Position numbers and translations under genes: made by a program | DNA from: Actinomycetes bacterium | GTDB lineage: Bacteria > Actinomycetota > Acidimicrobiia > Acidimicrobiales > JAJYXR01 | Direction: 5' to 3' | DNA: 64,000 nucleotides | Assembly: GCA_021801795.1 (NCBI GenBank) | Contig: JAJYXR010000014.1 | Coordinates: 1 to 64,000, forward strand | Shown here: piece by piece, positions 17,520-26,281 of the stretch | Numbering within the stretch: position 1 is the first letter of the stretch | How the letters are laid out: the number at the start of each line of letters is the position of its first letter | Notes under the pieces: generated by a model | What the model was told of the DNA's origin: nothing | What the model saw: the letters and a program-made list of their open reading frames with translations, nothing else | Database searches by the model: none

Positions 17520-17526
17520 GGACCAG

Positions 17527-18456
17527 ATGAGACCATTCCGTTTCGGTGTCCAGATGTCCAGGGCAGCCTCGCCAGGCGAGTGGCGGGACAGGGCGAGGAA
17601 GATCGAGGATCTGGGATATTCCACCCTCTTCATACCCGACCACCTCGACGAGCAGTGGGCTCCCATCGTGGCGCTCACGGCCGCTGCAGAGGTGACCACG
17701 AGGCTGAGGGTAGGAACCCTGGTGCTCGACAACGACTACCGCCACCCAGTGGTCCTGGCCAAGGAGCTGGCGACACTGGACCTGCTCTCCGAAGGACGTC
17801 TGGAGGCCGGCATCGGGGCAGGGTGGATGGTGAGCGACTACCAGGCTTCGGGCATATCCCTCGACGCGGCCTCGGTGCGCGTCCAGAGGCTGGAGGAGGC
17901 CGTAACGGTGATGAAGTCGCTCTGGAGCCATGGCAGGTGTGACTTCTCGGGCAGCCACTACCAGGTGCGGGGTGCGGTCGGGTACCCACTCCCTCATCGG
18001 CGGCCAGGTCCCCTGCTCGCGATCGGCGGCGGTAGCCCTCGTGTGCTGCGGCTGGCCGCCCGCGAGGCGGACATCGTCGGGGTGAATCCCCGGCTCAGCT
18101 CGGGAGTGATCGGGCCGGAGGCGATCGCGAGCGCCCTACCCGAGGAGTACGACCGGAGGATCGCCTGGGTACGCGCTGAAGCGGGCGAACGCTTCGAGGA
18201 GATAGAGCTCCAGGCGCTCACCTTCCTGGTCCACGTCGGCCCGGGGGCGGCGAAGAAGCTGGAGGAGCTGGCTCCGGCATTCGGGATGACCTCCGAGCAG
18301 GCATCCCAGGTGCCGATCGCGCTGGCAGGCACGGTCGACTCCATCGTAGAGACGATCGAGGAGAGGAAGGAGCGCTGGGGTTTCACCTACTGGGTGATCC
18401 ACGAAGACCAGATCGAGGCATTCGCTCCGGTGGTGTCCAGGCTCGCGGGTGCCTGA
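17527..18456 (+). CDS. LLM-class F420-dependent oxidoreductase
   Basis: A 309-residue luciferase-like TIM-barrel enzyme. It opens RPFRFGVQMSRAASPGEWRD, followed by IEDLGYSTLFIPDHLDEQWAP, RLRVGTLVLDNDYRHPVVLA and LEAGIGAGWMVSDY, a set that fits the probable F420-dependent subfamily found in mycobacteria and relatives. Length is typical. The ATG at 17527 is taken over upstream in-frame starts because of the TAGGCT box 7 nt before it. Its TGA (18454-18456) lies at the very edge of the 21-bp repeat array that opens nadD, so the two coding regions overlap by a few bases. Substrate unknown. Confidence 0.83.
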   Translation: MRPFRFGVQMSRAASPGEWRDRARKIEDLGYSTLFIPDHLDEQWAPIVALTAAAEVTTRLRVGTLVLDNDYRHPVVLAKELATLDLLSEGRLEAGIGAGWMVSDYQASGISLDAASVRVQRLEEAVTVMKSLWSHGRCDFSGSHYQVRGAVGYPLPHRRPGPLLAIGGGSPRVLRLAAREADIVGVNPRLSSGVIGPEAIASALPEEYDRRIAWVRAEAGERFEEIELQALTFLVHVGPGAAKKLEELAPAFGMTSEQASQVPIALAGTVDSIVETIEERKERWGFTYWVIHEDQIEAFAPVVSRLAGA

Positions 18457-19186
18457 GGTGCCTGCCGGGGTGCCCGAGGTGCCTGCCGGGGTGCCCGAGG
18501 TGCCTGCCGGGGTGCCCGAGGTGCCTGCCGGGGTGCCCGAGGTGCCTGCCGGGGTGCCCGAGGTGCCTGCCGGGGTGCCCGAGGTGCCTGCCGGGGTGCC
18601 CAGGCGTGTTGGCTTCATGGGCGGCACCTTCGATCCCGTCCATGTGGGGCACCTGGCTGCTGCCGTGGAGGTCCGTCACCAGCTGGGGCTGGATCGGTTG
18701 CTGATGGTGGTAGCCAACGAGCCATGGCAGAAGGTGCGGACCCGGGCGGTGACCCCTGGGGAGGATCGACTCGCCGTCCTGGAGGCGGCCATCGGCGGAG
18801 CAGAGGGACTGGAGGCGAGCAGCCTGGAGATCGATCGGGGTGGACCGAGCTATTCGGTGGAGACGGCCGAGGAGCTGAGACGGCGCTGGCCGGGAGCGGA
18901 GCTCTTCATGGTGGTGGGGGCCGACGTGGCGGCAGAGCTCCATACATGGGAGAGAGCGGGGGAGCTGGCTGCCATGGTCACCCTGGTGGTGATGAACCGC
19001 TCCCAGGATCGTGCACTGCCCACCAGGCCGGGATGGCGGACCATCGCCGTGGAGGTGCCCTCCATAGACTTGTCGAGCAGCCAGGTCAGGGAGCGCATGC
19101 GGGCTGGCCGCCCGATCGACTTCCTGGTGCCGGCCGCGGGAATCCGCTGCATCAGGCGCCGTGGTATGTACTCTGGTGACAGATGA
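18449..19186 (+). CDS. nadD: Nicotinate-nucleotide adenylyltransferase with repeat-built N-terminus
   Basis: NadD makes deamido-NAD from nicotinate mononucleotide and ATP. The catalytic part starts near residue 50 with RRVGFMGGTFDPVHVGHL (nucleotide-binding HxGH motif) and ends with LSSSQVRERM, the ISSTxVR motif. It is about 195 residues, normal for NadD. In front of it lies a 7-residue peptide (VPEVPAG) repeated seven times, coded by 21-bp units that begin at the stop codon of the previous gene. Each unit contains two in-frame GTG codons, so at least 15 GTG codons could serve as start; the last, at 18596, would give an ordinary NadD with no repeat peptide. The annotated start at 18449 is only the first. 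The stop overlaps the next gene as ATGA. Confidence 0.9.
   Translation: MPEVPAGVPEVPAGVPEVPAGVPEVPAGVPEVPAGVPEVPAGVPEVPAGVPRRVGFMGGTFDPVHVGHLAAAVEVRHQLGLDRLLMVVANEPWQKVRTRAVTPGEDRLAVLEAAIGGAEGLEASSLEIDRGGPSYSVETAEELRRRWPGAELFMVVGADVAAELHTWERAGELAAMVTLVVMNRSQDRALPTRPGWRTIAVEVPSIDLSSSQVRERMRAGRPIDFLVPAAGIRCIRRRGMYSGDR
18455..18601 (+). repeat. 21-bp tandem repeat x7 at the nadD 5' end
   Basis: Seven head-to-tail copies of a 21-bp unit (GAGGTGCCTGCCGGGGTGCC plus C) fill 18455-18601 with no differences that I can see. The unit is 7 codons (EVPAGVP). The perfect identity points to recent expansion. The array starts inside the TGA of the upstream LLM gene. Confidence 0.95.
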
Positions 19187-19398
19187 CTCTTCGGCAAGCG
19201 GCTGCGCCAGGATGCGCTACACGATCGGCAGGGGCGGGCATCGTGGAGGCTCCATCGCGTGCCGAGAGCCTCCGCATCCGCCGTTCCTCCCGGCGCAGGC
19301 GCCGGCTTCTCGCCGCCGTGGGCCTGGTGCTGATCGGCATGGTCGTAGCGGCGACCGTGGCAGTGCTGGGCATGCACGGAGCAGGGATACCGGGGTGA
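19183..19398 (+). CDS. Small single-pass membrane protein between nadD and rsfS
   Basis: A 71-residue frame whose ATG overlaps the nadD stop (ATGA) and whose TGA overlaps the rsfS GTG (GTGA). This double coupling strongly suggests a real gene. The N-terminal half is basic, with RIRRSSRRRRR just before a single hydrophobic helix of about 22 residues (LLAAVGLVLIGMVVAATVAVLG), and a short tail follows. This is a typical N-in, C-out anchor. It resembles the cytoplasmic tail and anchor of LytR-CpsA-Psr proteins, which some actinobacteria carry at this spot, so it could be a reduced remnant; that is a guess. No other domain is visible. Confidence 0.62.
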   Translation: MTLRQAAAPGCATRSAGAGIVEAPSRAESLRIRRSSRRRRRLLAAVGLVLIGMVVAATVAVLGMHGAGIPG

Positions 19399-19790
19399 CC
19401 GGCGGATCTGCCGCCATGGAGCTGCTGGCCGAGGTACCCGATGGATGCCTGGTGGCTGCTCGTGCTGCCTCGGAGAAGCTCGGAGAGTCCACCGTGGTGC
19501 TGGCCATGGGTGGGCTCCTAGGGGTCACGGATGCCTTCGTGATCACCACCGGGCGCAATCCCCGTCAGGTGCGCACGATCGTGGAGGAGGTGGAGCGCCA
19601 GGTGAAGCTGGCCGGTGGCCCTTCGCCATCGAGCATCGAGGGCCTCGACGGTCTCGGCTGGGTTCTCATGGATTACGGGGACTTCCTGGTCCACGTCTTC
19701 GCAGCCGAGACCCGGGAGTTCTACGATCTCGAACGGCTCTGGGGAGATGCCCCACGAGTCGACTGGGAGGCCTCAGCGCGGATCCTCTAG
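19395..19790 (+). CDS. rsfS: Ribosome silencing factor
   Basis: A 131-residue RsfS (DUF143/Iojap family), which binds ribosomal protein L14 and blocks subunit joining when nutrients are scarce. Characteristic segments are TDAFVITTGRNPRQVRTIVEEVE, the GLDGLGWVLMDYGDFLVHVF core and REFYDLERLWGDAP. The GTG at 19395 is taken because it overlaps the stop of the preceding small membrane gene; an ATG at 19416 is also possible. nadD-rsfS pairing is a widely conserved arrangement. The gene converges on the GerM-type lipoprotein gene. Confidence 0.92.
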   Translation: MTGGSAAMELLAEVPDGCLVAARAASEKLGESTVVLAMGGLLGVTDAFVITTGRNPRQVRTIVEEVERQVKLAGGPSPSSIEGLDGLGWVLMDYGDFLVHVFAAETREFYDLERLWGDAPRVDWEASARIL

Positions 19791-19819
19791 CGGTCGAGGT
19801 CCCGGCAGCAGCCTGGCCA

Positions 19820-20440
19820 TCAGGGGGCAAGTGCCGCGAAGGCTGTCCTGTCCACGGGTCCTGGTACCTCGGCGCCAGAGCCGGTCGGCACCTCTATCTT
19901 CTGGCCCTGGAGCTCGAAGCTGACCCCGTGGACGGCGGGCAGGGCGGTGGCGGTGAAGACGAGCTGGGCTACTGCCTGGATCTGCGTGGGGCCGACGAGC
20001 TGAGAGAAGTCGCTGCTCAGGTTTATCGTCGCGATCCCGCCGGATATGTTCGCGCTCAGCACGTCTGCGTGGGACGGTATGGCCGTCTCGAGCCCGCTCG
20101 CGGCTTCGGGGGCGGTAGGACCTGCCACCAGGGCCGACAGGACGGCGCTCAGGGGAGCGGGGAAGGGCACGTCCCTCGTAACAGCTGCCAGGTGGCCGTC
20201 AGGAGCCACCAGGAAGATCTGCACCGGCACCTCGAGGGTCGAAGGCAGGGTGGTGGCGGTGGTGATAGGGGCTGAGGGTGCCAGCAGCCCGAAGGGCACG
20301 CTGGAGCGAGAGAGCTTCTGGGGAGCCGAGTCGGTGGGTATTCCGCAGGCGCCGAGCAGGATCGCTGCCGGCAGCAGGCCCGCGAGCAGTCTGAGCAGCC
20401 TCGGCAGTCCCGAGGCGCGCGAGGCAGCGCCGCACCTCAT
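19820..20440 (-). CDS. GerM-domain lipoprotein (short LpqB-like)
   Basis: A 206-residue secreted lipoprotein. The signal peptide ends in the lipobox LLGAC, with the acylated Cys at about residue 32. The mature part holds one GerM/GerMN-type domain (VPVQIFLVAPDGHLAAVTRDV, LVAGPTAPEAASGLETAIP, ATINLSSDFSQL). It follows mtrB directly on the same strand, overlapping by 4 bases, exactly where lpqB sits in mycobacteria and other actinobacteria. LpqB there is about 580 residues with a propeller domain; here that second domain is absent. It probably works with the MtrA/MtrB system at the cell surface, for example in sensing or modulating the kinase. Confidence 0.82.
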   Translation of the reverse strand: MRCGAASRASGLPRLLRLLAGLLPAAILLGACGIPTDSAPQKLSRSSVPFGLLAPSAPITTATTLPSTLEVPVQIFLVAPDGHLAAVTRDVPFPAPLSAVLSALVAGPTAPEAASGLETAIPSHADVLSANISGGIATINLSSDFSQLVGPTQIQAVAQLVFTATALPAVHGVSFELQGQKIEVPTGSGAEVPGPVDRTAFAALAP

Positions 20441-21897
20441 TCTCCCTCCTCCTTGCTGGCAGCACTCCTGTGCAGACCCGCTCCATTCGCCGGCGCGCTC
20501 CCGCCGGGCACCCGACCCTCGTAGGCGGCGCCCTCGCTCGGCAGCTCCACCACGAAGCAGTTCTCGCCACCGCGCACCTCTACATAGACGCGGCCGCGGT
20601 GGAGGTGCACGTGCTCGGCCACGAGCGCTAGGCCGAGGCCGGTCCCTGAGCTGGCGCCCCTTCGGGTGGCCGCGCTGCCCCTGTAGAACCGCTCGAATAT
20701 CCGCTGGCGGTCTTCCGGGGCGACACCGGGCCCCCTGTCTGCCACCACCAGCCGGATAGATCCATTCCTGGTCTCGGCGGCGAGCCTCGTCACACCTCCC
20801 CCGTGGTGAACAGCGTTGTCCACGAGGTTCGCCACCACGCGCTCCATGCGGCGCTTGTCTATCTGGACGCGTCGCGACGCGAGCGAGGGTGATATGTCGA
20901 CCGGCACCGACAGCTGCCGGCTGGCAGCCACCTGGCGCAGGAACTCCCCGATGTCGACTTCCTCCGCGTAGAGCTCTGCTGCCCCCGAGTCCACCCGGCT
21001 GATCTCCAGCAGGTCTCCTACCATCTGGGCGAAGCGGCGAAGCTCGACGCCGAGGAGCTCGACGGCCTGGCGCGTGCGTGCGCTCAGCTCCCCGGCGTGA
21101 GTCTCCAGCACCTCCAGGGACGCGCTGAGCGTGGTGAGTGGAGAGCGCAGCTCGTGGCTGACGTCAGATGTGAAGCGCGCCTCGCGCTCGATGCGGGCCT
21201 GGAGGGCGTCGACCATGTGGTTGAAGGAGGCTGCTATGGGGACGAGGTCGGCGTCGTCGGTAGGGATCCTGGTGTCCAGGTGGCCTCCCGCGATGGAGAC
21301 TGCAGCATCCGATGCCACGTAGAGCGGCCGGAGGGCCCTGGCGCTCAGTAGCCGGCCTATGAGCGCCCCTGCGACGGTGGTGACCAGAGCTGCTCCAGCC
21401 AGGGCGATTGCCAGGATCTTCAGGGTACGCGAGATGTCGCTGTAGGAGAAGACCTCGAAGTAGGCCGCGGAGACGCTCGGTACCGGCACCCCTACCGCCA
21501 GCTCCGGGGTGCCGTCTACGAGGAACACCTGGGTGGCTGGCGAGCCTCCGACCACATCCCGGCGCAACGCCGCCGGCAGGGCGTCGCGTCCTATGGAGAT
21601 GGAGGTCGCGAACCAGGTGGAGCGTTGCTCGAGAACGGACCGGGAGCCCGGGAGGGTATCGAGCGAGTCGAGCAGCTGGGGGATCTGGGGGTGCGGGGAC
21701 CTGAGCGCGCTGCGCACCAGGGAGGCGTTCACGTAGGCCTGGTGGAGAACCGAGGTGTCCCGCTGGTGGATGATCACCTGCCGGGCGGCCAGGTAGGTCA
21801 TGACGCCCATCGCGGCCGACAGCACGAGGGCCCCCAGCCCGAAGGTGAGCGTCACACGGGCACGTAAACCCAGGTGGGACGCGCGCCGCCGTCGCAC
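20437..21897 (-). CDS. mtrB: MtrB-type sensor histidine kinase
   Basis: A 486-residue membrane histidine kinase. Two membrane helices (about residues 13-38 and 165-190) flank an extracytoplasmic sensor of about 125 residues. A HAMP segment follows, then the dimerisation box FTSDVSHELRSPLTTL with the phosphorylated His, and the ATPase domain with NLVDNAVHHGGG, VVADRGPGVAPEDRQRIFERFYRG and GTGLGLALVAEHVHLHRG. In mycobacteria MtrB controls cell-wall and division genes through MtrA. The GTG start directly abuts the mtrA stop, and the gene overlaps the GerM lipoprotein, so all three form one operon. The C-terminus is a Ser/Gly/Ala-rich tail. Confidence 0.9.
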   Translation of the reverse strand: MRRRRASHLGLRARVTLTFGLGALVLSAAMGVMTYLAARQVIIHQRDTSVLHQAYVNASLVRSALRSPHPQIPQLLDSLDTLPGSRSVLEQRSTWFATSISIGRDALPAALRRDVVGGSPATQVFLVDGTPELAVGVPVPSVSAAYFEVFSYSDISRTLKILAIALAGAALVTTVAGALIGRLLSARALRPLYVASDAAVSIAGGHLDTRIPTDDADLVPIAASFNHMVDALQARIEREARFTSDVSHELRSPLTTLSASLEVLETHAGELSARTRQAVELLGVELRRFAQMVGDLLEISRVDSGAAELYAEEVDIGEFLRQVAASRQLSVPVDISPSLASRRVQIDKRRMERVVANLVDNAVHHGGGVTRLAAETRNGSIRLVVADRGPGVAPEDRQRIFERFYRGSAATRRGASSGTGLGLALVAEHVHLHRGRVYVEVRGGENCFVVELPSEGAAYEGRVPGGSAPANGAGLHRSAASKEEGE

Positions 21898-22578
21898 CTA
21901 GGGGACCAGCTTGTAGCCCATGCCGCGAACGGTGACCACATGGCGGGGGCTCGCGGGGTCCTCCTCTACCTTCGTGCGCAGCCGGCGCACATGCACGTCG
22001 ACCAGGCGTCCGTCACCGAAGTAGTCGTATCCCCAGACCCTTTCGAGCAGCTGCTCGCGCGACAGCACCTTGCCTGGGTTCGCCGCCAGCTCGCAGAGCA
22101 GCCTGAACTCGGTCCTGGTGCAGTGGATCTCGACGCCGTCGCGCCGGACGATTCCCTCCTCGGGGGCGATCTCGATGTCCCCGAAGGTATATTCCTCCGG
22201 CTCGTCGCCTGCGTTACGCGCCCGGCGCAGAAGCGCCCTGATGCGAGCGGCGAGCTCCTTTGTCACCACTGGTTTCGTGACGTAGTCGTCGGCTCCTGCC
22301 TCGAGGCCTGCCACCACGTCATGGGTGTCGGTCCTGGCGGTGACCATGATGATCGGCACGCTGCTGGTGCGTCTCAGCTGGCGACAGCAGTCGAAGCCAT
22401 CGATACCCGGCAGCATGAGGTCCAGCAGGACCACGTCGGCCGGCTCCTGCCCGATGCTCTCGAGTGCTTCCTCGCCGCTGGCAGCCTCGCCTACCTCGTA
22501 GCCCTCGTCCTCGAAGGCCAGCCTGAGCGAGGTGCGTATGTGCTCGTCGTCCTCGACGAGGAGGATGCGGTGGCTCAC
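21898..22578 (-). CDS. mtrA: MtrA-type OmpR-family response regulator
   Basis: A 226-residue response regulator. The receiver domain has the acidic pair in LLVEDDEHIR, the phosphoacceptor D53 in VVLLDLMLPGIDG and the Lys in DDYVTKPV. The C-terminal winged helix ends in SREQLLERVWGYDYFGDGRL and VHVRRLRTKVEEDP, closely resembling MtrA. It is the first gene of an mtrA-mtrB-GerM lipoprotein operon on the minus strand. The likely targets are cell-wall hydrolase and division genes, from what is known of the family. The start follows a G-rich stretch that may act as ribosome binding site. Confidence 0.92.
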   Translation of the reverse strand: MSHRILLVEDDEHIRTSLRLAFEDEGYEVGEAASGEEALESIGQEPADVVLLDLMLPGIDGFDCCRQLRRTSSVPIIMVTARTDTHDVVAGLEAGADDYVTKPVVTKELAARIRALLRRARNAGDEPEEYTFGDIEIAPEEGIVRRDGVEIHCTRTEFRLLCELAANPGKVLSREQLLERVWGYDYFGDGRLVDVHVRRLRTKVEEDPASPRHVVTVRGMGYKLVP

Positions 22579-22674
22579 CGCCAGGCCCCCAACGGTGACG
22601 AAGCCCTGTCGATGGAGGGAGCGTTCTCGGCTCGCGCAGGGCTTTTCCTCGGGGACCTCATCGCACCGGCAGTC

Positions 22675-24339
22675 CTAGGACATCCATATCTGGGTCGGCC
22701 ACACGGTGCCCACTATCATCCCGTAGGCGGGCGCCCCTGAGGGAGTGGTGGGTCCGTTGAAGTTCTGGACGCTGGGTCGAGCCACCACCGCCCAGACCGC
22801 CCGGTCGGTCCAGAGGTAGGGGATGTCCTGGGCGAAGAGCTTCGACACCTCCTGGTAGGCGGCGATGCGCCCCTCGGTGGTGGAGGAGGTGCGACCCTGC
22901 TCCAGGGCAGCCTGCACTCTCGGGTCGGTGTTTCTCGCCATGTTCACCGAGACGAAGGAGGTTACCTCGGTGGGGCTCCAGAAGGGGTAGTTCAGGTCGG
23001 GGTCCACCGCGGCGAACTGACGCCACAGGTAGGCGTGGAAGCCCTTCCCGAACAAGGCGTTGTTTATGAGCTGCGCCTGCTCGAACTGCTGGAGCGTTAT
23101 CTTTATCCCCACTGCCTGGAGCTGGTTCTGGAGGAACTCGGCCGACCTGACGGTGGAAGCCGGAGGCGTGGAGCCGACCACCACCTCGACAGGCTTTCCG
23201 GTGTCGTGCTCGACGGCTGCCACCAGAGCGCGCGCCTTGGCCGGGTCGTAGGCAGGGTAGCCCGGGTCGACGTAGTAAGGGGTGCCTGGCACGAAGGGGC
23301 CATTCGATGGAGGGTTCACCCCGATGTCCACGATACGGGACACCTCGTCGCGGTTGATCGCCATGGCCATCGCCTGGCGCACCCGGGGATCGTTCAGTGG
23401 GGGAGACTCCATGTTCAGCATGATGAAGTTCATGTCGGGCTCACCTACCACGCCGTGGACATCGTCGACGTACTCGTAGGCATAGTCGTCGCGGAACTGG
23501 ACGATCGACTGGGGGGTGGCCGTGTGCATGATGTCTATGGTCCCCGCGCGCAGCGACTCCACGCGCGACTCGGCACTCGGTATGGGTCTGTACTCGATGC
23601 TGTCGAGGTAGGGCATGCCAGGCCGCCAGTAGTGGGGGTTACGCGTGGCGATGAAGTGGTCGTTCACCACCCATTCCTTGAAGACGAAGGGGCCGGTCCC
23701 TATGGGATGGTCGGCGCCGTTCGGGTTCTTTATCATCGCGGGAGCCACGATCCAGGCCATCTGGCCCCCTATCCCACCTGCCAGGTAGGCAGGGAAGGGA
23801 ACCCAGGTCTGGTCGAGGGTCACCTCGACGGTGAGCGGTCCGGTGGGGGTCACCTTCTTCACCGGCTTCACCAGGAGGCCGAACTCGCCTGCCAGGAAGT
23901 GCTCGAAGCTCCCTACCACGGCGCGCGCGTCGCACGGCGTGCCGTCGTGGAAGAGCAGGTTCGGTCGCATGGTGATGGTCCAGGAGGAGTAGTCGGCATT
24001 CGGCACGATCGACTGGGCGAGGTAGGGCCGGATGCTCCCGTCGGCAGCGACGATCGCCAGTGGGTCGAAGACGGTGCGCGCGTACATGATCCCCGCTTCG
24101 TCGAAGGTGTCGCTGGCGGGGTCGAAACCCTCCTCCTCCGCGTCGGTGCCGAACACGAGGCTCCCACCGGGCTTGGGCCTGGCGTGCGATATCCCCCGGC
24201 GCTCCAGGGCCGAGAGGCCACCGGAGGAGCTCGTCGAGCAGGAGGCCAGGAGGCCGCCTCCCGAGGTGCCGAGTGCCACCAGGCCTGCGGCTGCCGCAGA
24301 GCGAGACAGGAACAGCCTGCGGTCGAAGCGCTCGGTCAT
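22675..24339 (-). CDS. Peptide/oligopeptide ABC transporter solute-binding lipoprotein (family 5)
   Basis: A 554-residue extracellular solute-binding protein of family 5 (OppA/DppA type). The N-terminus has a twin-arginine motif (DRRLFLSRS), a hydrophobic stretch and a lipobox-like LLASC, so it is probably exported and lipid-anchored. The body shows [41 protein letters not shown] and ALDRR-type binding elements, ending [16 protein letters not shown]. No permease or ATPase genes lie next to it, so it is an orphan here. AAGGGG sits 5 nt before the ATG. A 96-bp gap separates it from mtrA, and it is divergent from the XerC-like gene. The ligand (peptide, nickel or other) is not decided by sequence. 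Confidence 0.87.
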   Translation of the reverse strand: MTERFDRRLFLSRSAAAAGLVALGTSGGGLLASCSTSSSGGLSALERRGISHARPKPGGSLVFGTDAEEEGFDPASDTFDEAGIMYARTVFDPLAIVAADGSIRPYLAQSIVPNADYSSWTITMRPNLLFHDGTPCDARAVVGSFEHFLAGEFGLLVKPVKKVTPTGPLTVEVTLDQTWVPFPAYLAGGIGGQMAWIVAPAMIKNPNGADHPIGTGPFVFKEWVVNDHFIATRNPHYWRPGMPYLDSIEYRPIPSAESRVESLRAGTIDIMHTATPQSIVQFRDDYAYEYVDDVHGVVGEPDMNFIMLNMESPPLNDPRVRQAMAMAINRDEVSRIVDIGVNPPSNGPFVPGTPYYVDPGYPAYDPAKARALVAAVEHDTGKPVEVVVGSTPPASTVRSAEFLQNQLQAVGIKITLQQFEQAQLINNALFGKGFHAYLWRQFAAVDPDLNYPFWSPTEVTSFVSVNMARNTDPRVQAALEQGRTSSTTEGRIAAYQEVSKLFAQDIPYLWTDRAVWAVVARPSVQNFNGPTTPSGAPAYGMIVGTVWPTQIWMS

Positions 24340-24397
24340 TGCATCCCCTTGGTGTCTAAATGGCGTTCCAGCCCAGGATACCCCTGCTAGAGCCCAA

Positions 24398-25321
24398 ATG
24401 GCGGATAGCGTGGGTGGGGTGGCATGGGATCTAGACGGTTTCGCTGCCCATCTGGGCGGGCGTTCGAAGGCTACTTCGCGAGCCTACCGGTCGGACCTCG
24501 AGGGTTTCGTCTCCTGGGCTGCCAGGTCTGGGGTGGAGTCGCCCGAGGGTGTGGACCGGGTAATGCTGAGGCGCTACCTCGCCTACCTGGGGACCAGGCG
24601 CTACGCGAGGTCGAGCATCTCGCGAAAGGCGGCTTCGTTGCGCTGCTACTTCGCCTGGGCTGCCAGGAGCGGGAAGCTGGAAGTCGATCCGGCCTGCTCG
24701 CTCAGCTCCCCAGCACCCCAGTCGCGCCTGCCTAGGGTGCTCGACCGGTCCGAGCTCCAGGCCATGCTCGATCCTCCCCGGGAGCGCCGACCGGGACCGG
24801 CTGACCGGACCGACGCACTGCGCCAGCGTGACGATGCCGTGCTGGAGCTGCTCTATGCCTGCGGCCTCAGGGTGGCCGAGCTATGCGGCATGGACATTCC
24901 AGGCGTCGACCTGGATGGGCTGACCGTCACGGTAATGGGCAAGGGGTCAAGGGAGCGACGGCTGCCGATGCACGACCGATGTGCCGGGGTGCTCGCCGCC
25001 TGGCTCTCCTCGGGAAGGAACCTGCTCGTGTCGGACGAGACGCCGGCCCAGGCAGTGTTCCTGAACCAGCGCGGCCGGAGGCTCGGTCCGCGCGACGTGC
25101 GGCGGATCATCGACCGTCGATCGCCAGTACCTACCCATCCCCACGCCATCCGTCACAGCTTTGCCACCCATCTGCTCGACGGGGGTGCCGACCTGCGGGT
25201 CGTCCAGGAGTTGCTGGGGCATGCCAGTTTGCAGACCACACAGGTCTACACTCATGTGAGTAAGGAAAGGCTGCTCGCGGTTCACGGTTCGACGCACCCG
25301 CGAGCGCAGGGGGAACGGTGA
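24398..25321 (+). CDS. xerC: XerC/XerD-type tyrosine recombinase
   Basis: A 307-residue tyrosine recombinase. The N-terminal SAM-like domain ([21 protein letters not shown]) is followed by the catalytic domain with the Arg in [12 protein letters not shown], the Lys in [32 protein letters not shown] and the nucleophile Tyr in QVYTHVS. All catalytic residues are present. Xer recombinases resolve chromosome dimers at dif, together with FtsK, whose gene lies at 55.6 kb. The ATG at 24398 is preferred over a longer frame that overlaps the divergent binding protein. A xer gene beside whiG and rpsB is a common actinobacterial layout. The stop overlaps the sigma factor start. Confidence 0.88.
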   Translation: MADSVGGVAWDLDGFAAHLGGRSKATSRAYRSDLEGFVSWAARSGVESPEGVDRVMLRRYLAYLGTRRYARSSISRKAASLRCYFAWAARSGKLEVDPACSLSSPAPQSRLPRVLDRSELQAMLDPPRERRPGPADRTDALRQRDDAVLELLYACGLRVAELCGMDIPGVDLDGLTVTVMGKGSRERRLPMHDRCAGVLAAWLSSGRNLLVSDETPAQAVFLNQRGRRLGPRDVRRIIDRRSPVPTHPHAIRHSFATHLLDGGADLRVVQELLGHASLQTTQVYTHVSKERLLAVHGSTHPRAQGER

Positions 25322-26151
25322 CTACGGACGACCAGGACGCAGCATCGAGGCTGTGGGCCGAGTACAAGCGGACACGGGAGCGCCGGGTGCGTGACCAGCT
25401 CATCGTGCTCTACTCCGCGCTGGTGAAGTATGTCGCGTCCAGGGTGGCCGCCGGCCTTCCCCAGCACGTGGACCAAGCCGATCTGGTGAGCTACGGGATC
25501 ATCGGTCTGATAGACGCCATAGACCGCTACGACCCGGCGAGGCAGGTCAAGTTCGAGACCTATGCGATCCCCCGGATACGCGGTGCGATCATCGACGAGC
25601 TTCGGGCCATCGACTGGGTGCCCCGCTCGGTGAGGGCCAAGGCCAGGGCAGTGGAGCAGGCCTACTCGAACCTCGAAGCCTCCCTGCTCAGGACCCCGAC
25701 CGACGAGGAGGTATCCGAGGAGCTGGGGATCTCTCCGCGGGAGCTCGAACAGGTGATGAGGAAGATCTCCTTCATCGGTGTCGCAGCCCTCGACGAGGTG
25801 ATGGTCGCAGCCGGAGACAGGCCGGAGCGCTCCACGCTGGGCGACACCATTGCCGACACGGAGCCGAGCCCCGTGGCCGCCCTGGAGGACAAGGAATCGC
25901 GCGAGCTGCTGGCCAGAGCCGTGTCCGGCCTGGCCGATCGCGAGAGGCTGGTGCTGTCGCTCTACTACTACGAAGGGCTCACCCTGGCCGAGATCGGCGA
26001 GGTGCTCGGGGTCTCCGAGAGCAGGGTCTGCCAGATACATACGAAGGCGGTTCTCCATCTCCGCTCCCAGCTCGGCGAAGGGCCTCGCGATGACGGCGTC
26101 ATGCCGTCTCGAAGACGCAGTCCCCGACTATCCAGCTCAGCTACCGGCTGA
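25318..26151 (+). CDS. whiG: RNA polymerase sigma factor, WhiG/FliA type
   Basis: A 277-residue sigma-70 group 3 factor. Region 2 is [24 protein letters not shown] (first half) with [21 protein letters not shown], region 3 [19 protein letters not shown], and region 4 [20 protein letters not shown] with the helix-turn-helix [20 protein letters not shown]. Family members are motility or sporulation sigma factors; in non-sporulating actinobacteria the target genes vary. Its GTG overlaps the xerC stop as GTGA. The C-terminal 20 residues are a Ser/Arg-rich extension. The rpsB promoter region lies right after its stop. Confidence 0.88.
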   Translation: MTTDDQDAASRLWAEYKRTRERRVRDQLIVLYSALVKYVASRVAAGLPQHVDQADLVSYGIIGLIDAIDRYDPARQVKFETYAIPRIRGAIIDELRAIDWVPRSVRAKARAVEQAYSNLEASLLRTPTDEEVSEELGISPRELEQVMRKISFIGVAALDEVMVAAGDRPERSTLGDTIADTEPSPVAALEDKESRELLARAVSGLADRERLVLSLYYYEGLTLAEIGEVLGVSESRVCQIHTKAVLHLRSQLGEGPRDDGVMPSRRRSPRLSSSATG

Positions 26152-26164
26152 GCCTTTCATCGGC

Positions 26165-26258
26165 TACCATCTGGGTGCCCCTACTAGCACGGGGTGACAC
26201 CGACCGAAGCACCCGGGTACACCCACGGTCGCCCTTCAGGGCGTAGTACCCGGGGACG
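26165..26258 (+). promoter_or_regulatory. rpsB promoter and structured leader
   Basis: A TACCAT box (26165-26170) follows the sigma-factor stop and would give a leader of about 105 nt. The leader can fold: CCCGGGTAC (26212-26220) pairs perfectly with GTACCCGGG (26246-26254), enclosing a small GCCC/GGGC hairpin (26231-26242). This stem ends 28 nt before the start codon. It may be a binding site for S2, which represses its own operon in other bacteria; that role is inference. Confidence 0.45.
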
Positions 26259-26281
26259 ACGAACCGATGGGAGGACCACGA

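Noticed and set aside
18455..18601. CRISPR array
   Set aside because: Here and at the other arrays the units touch each other without spacers and are far too short; they are tandem repeats in genes.
22579..22674. Terminator between mtrA and the binding-protein gene
   Set aside because: An 8-bp inverted repeat (AAGCCCTG/CAGGGCTT) is present, but its T run is on the plus strand while both genes are on the minus strand.
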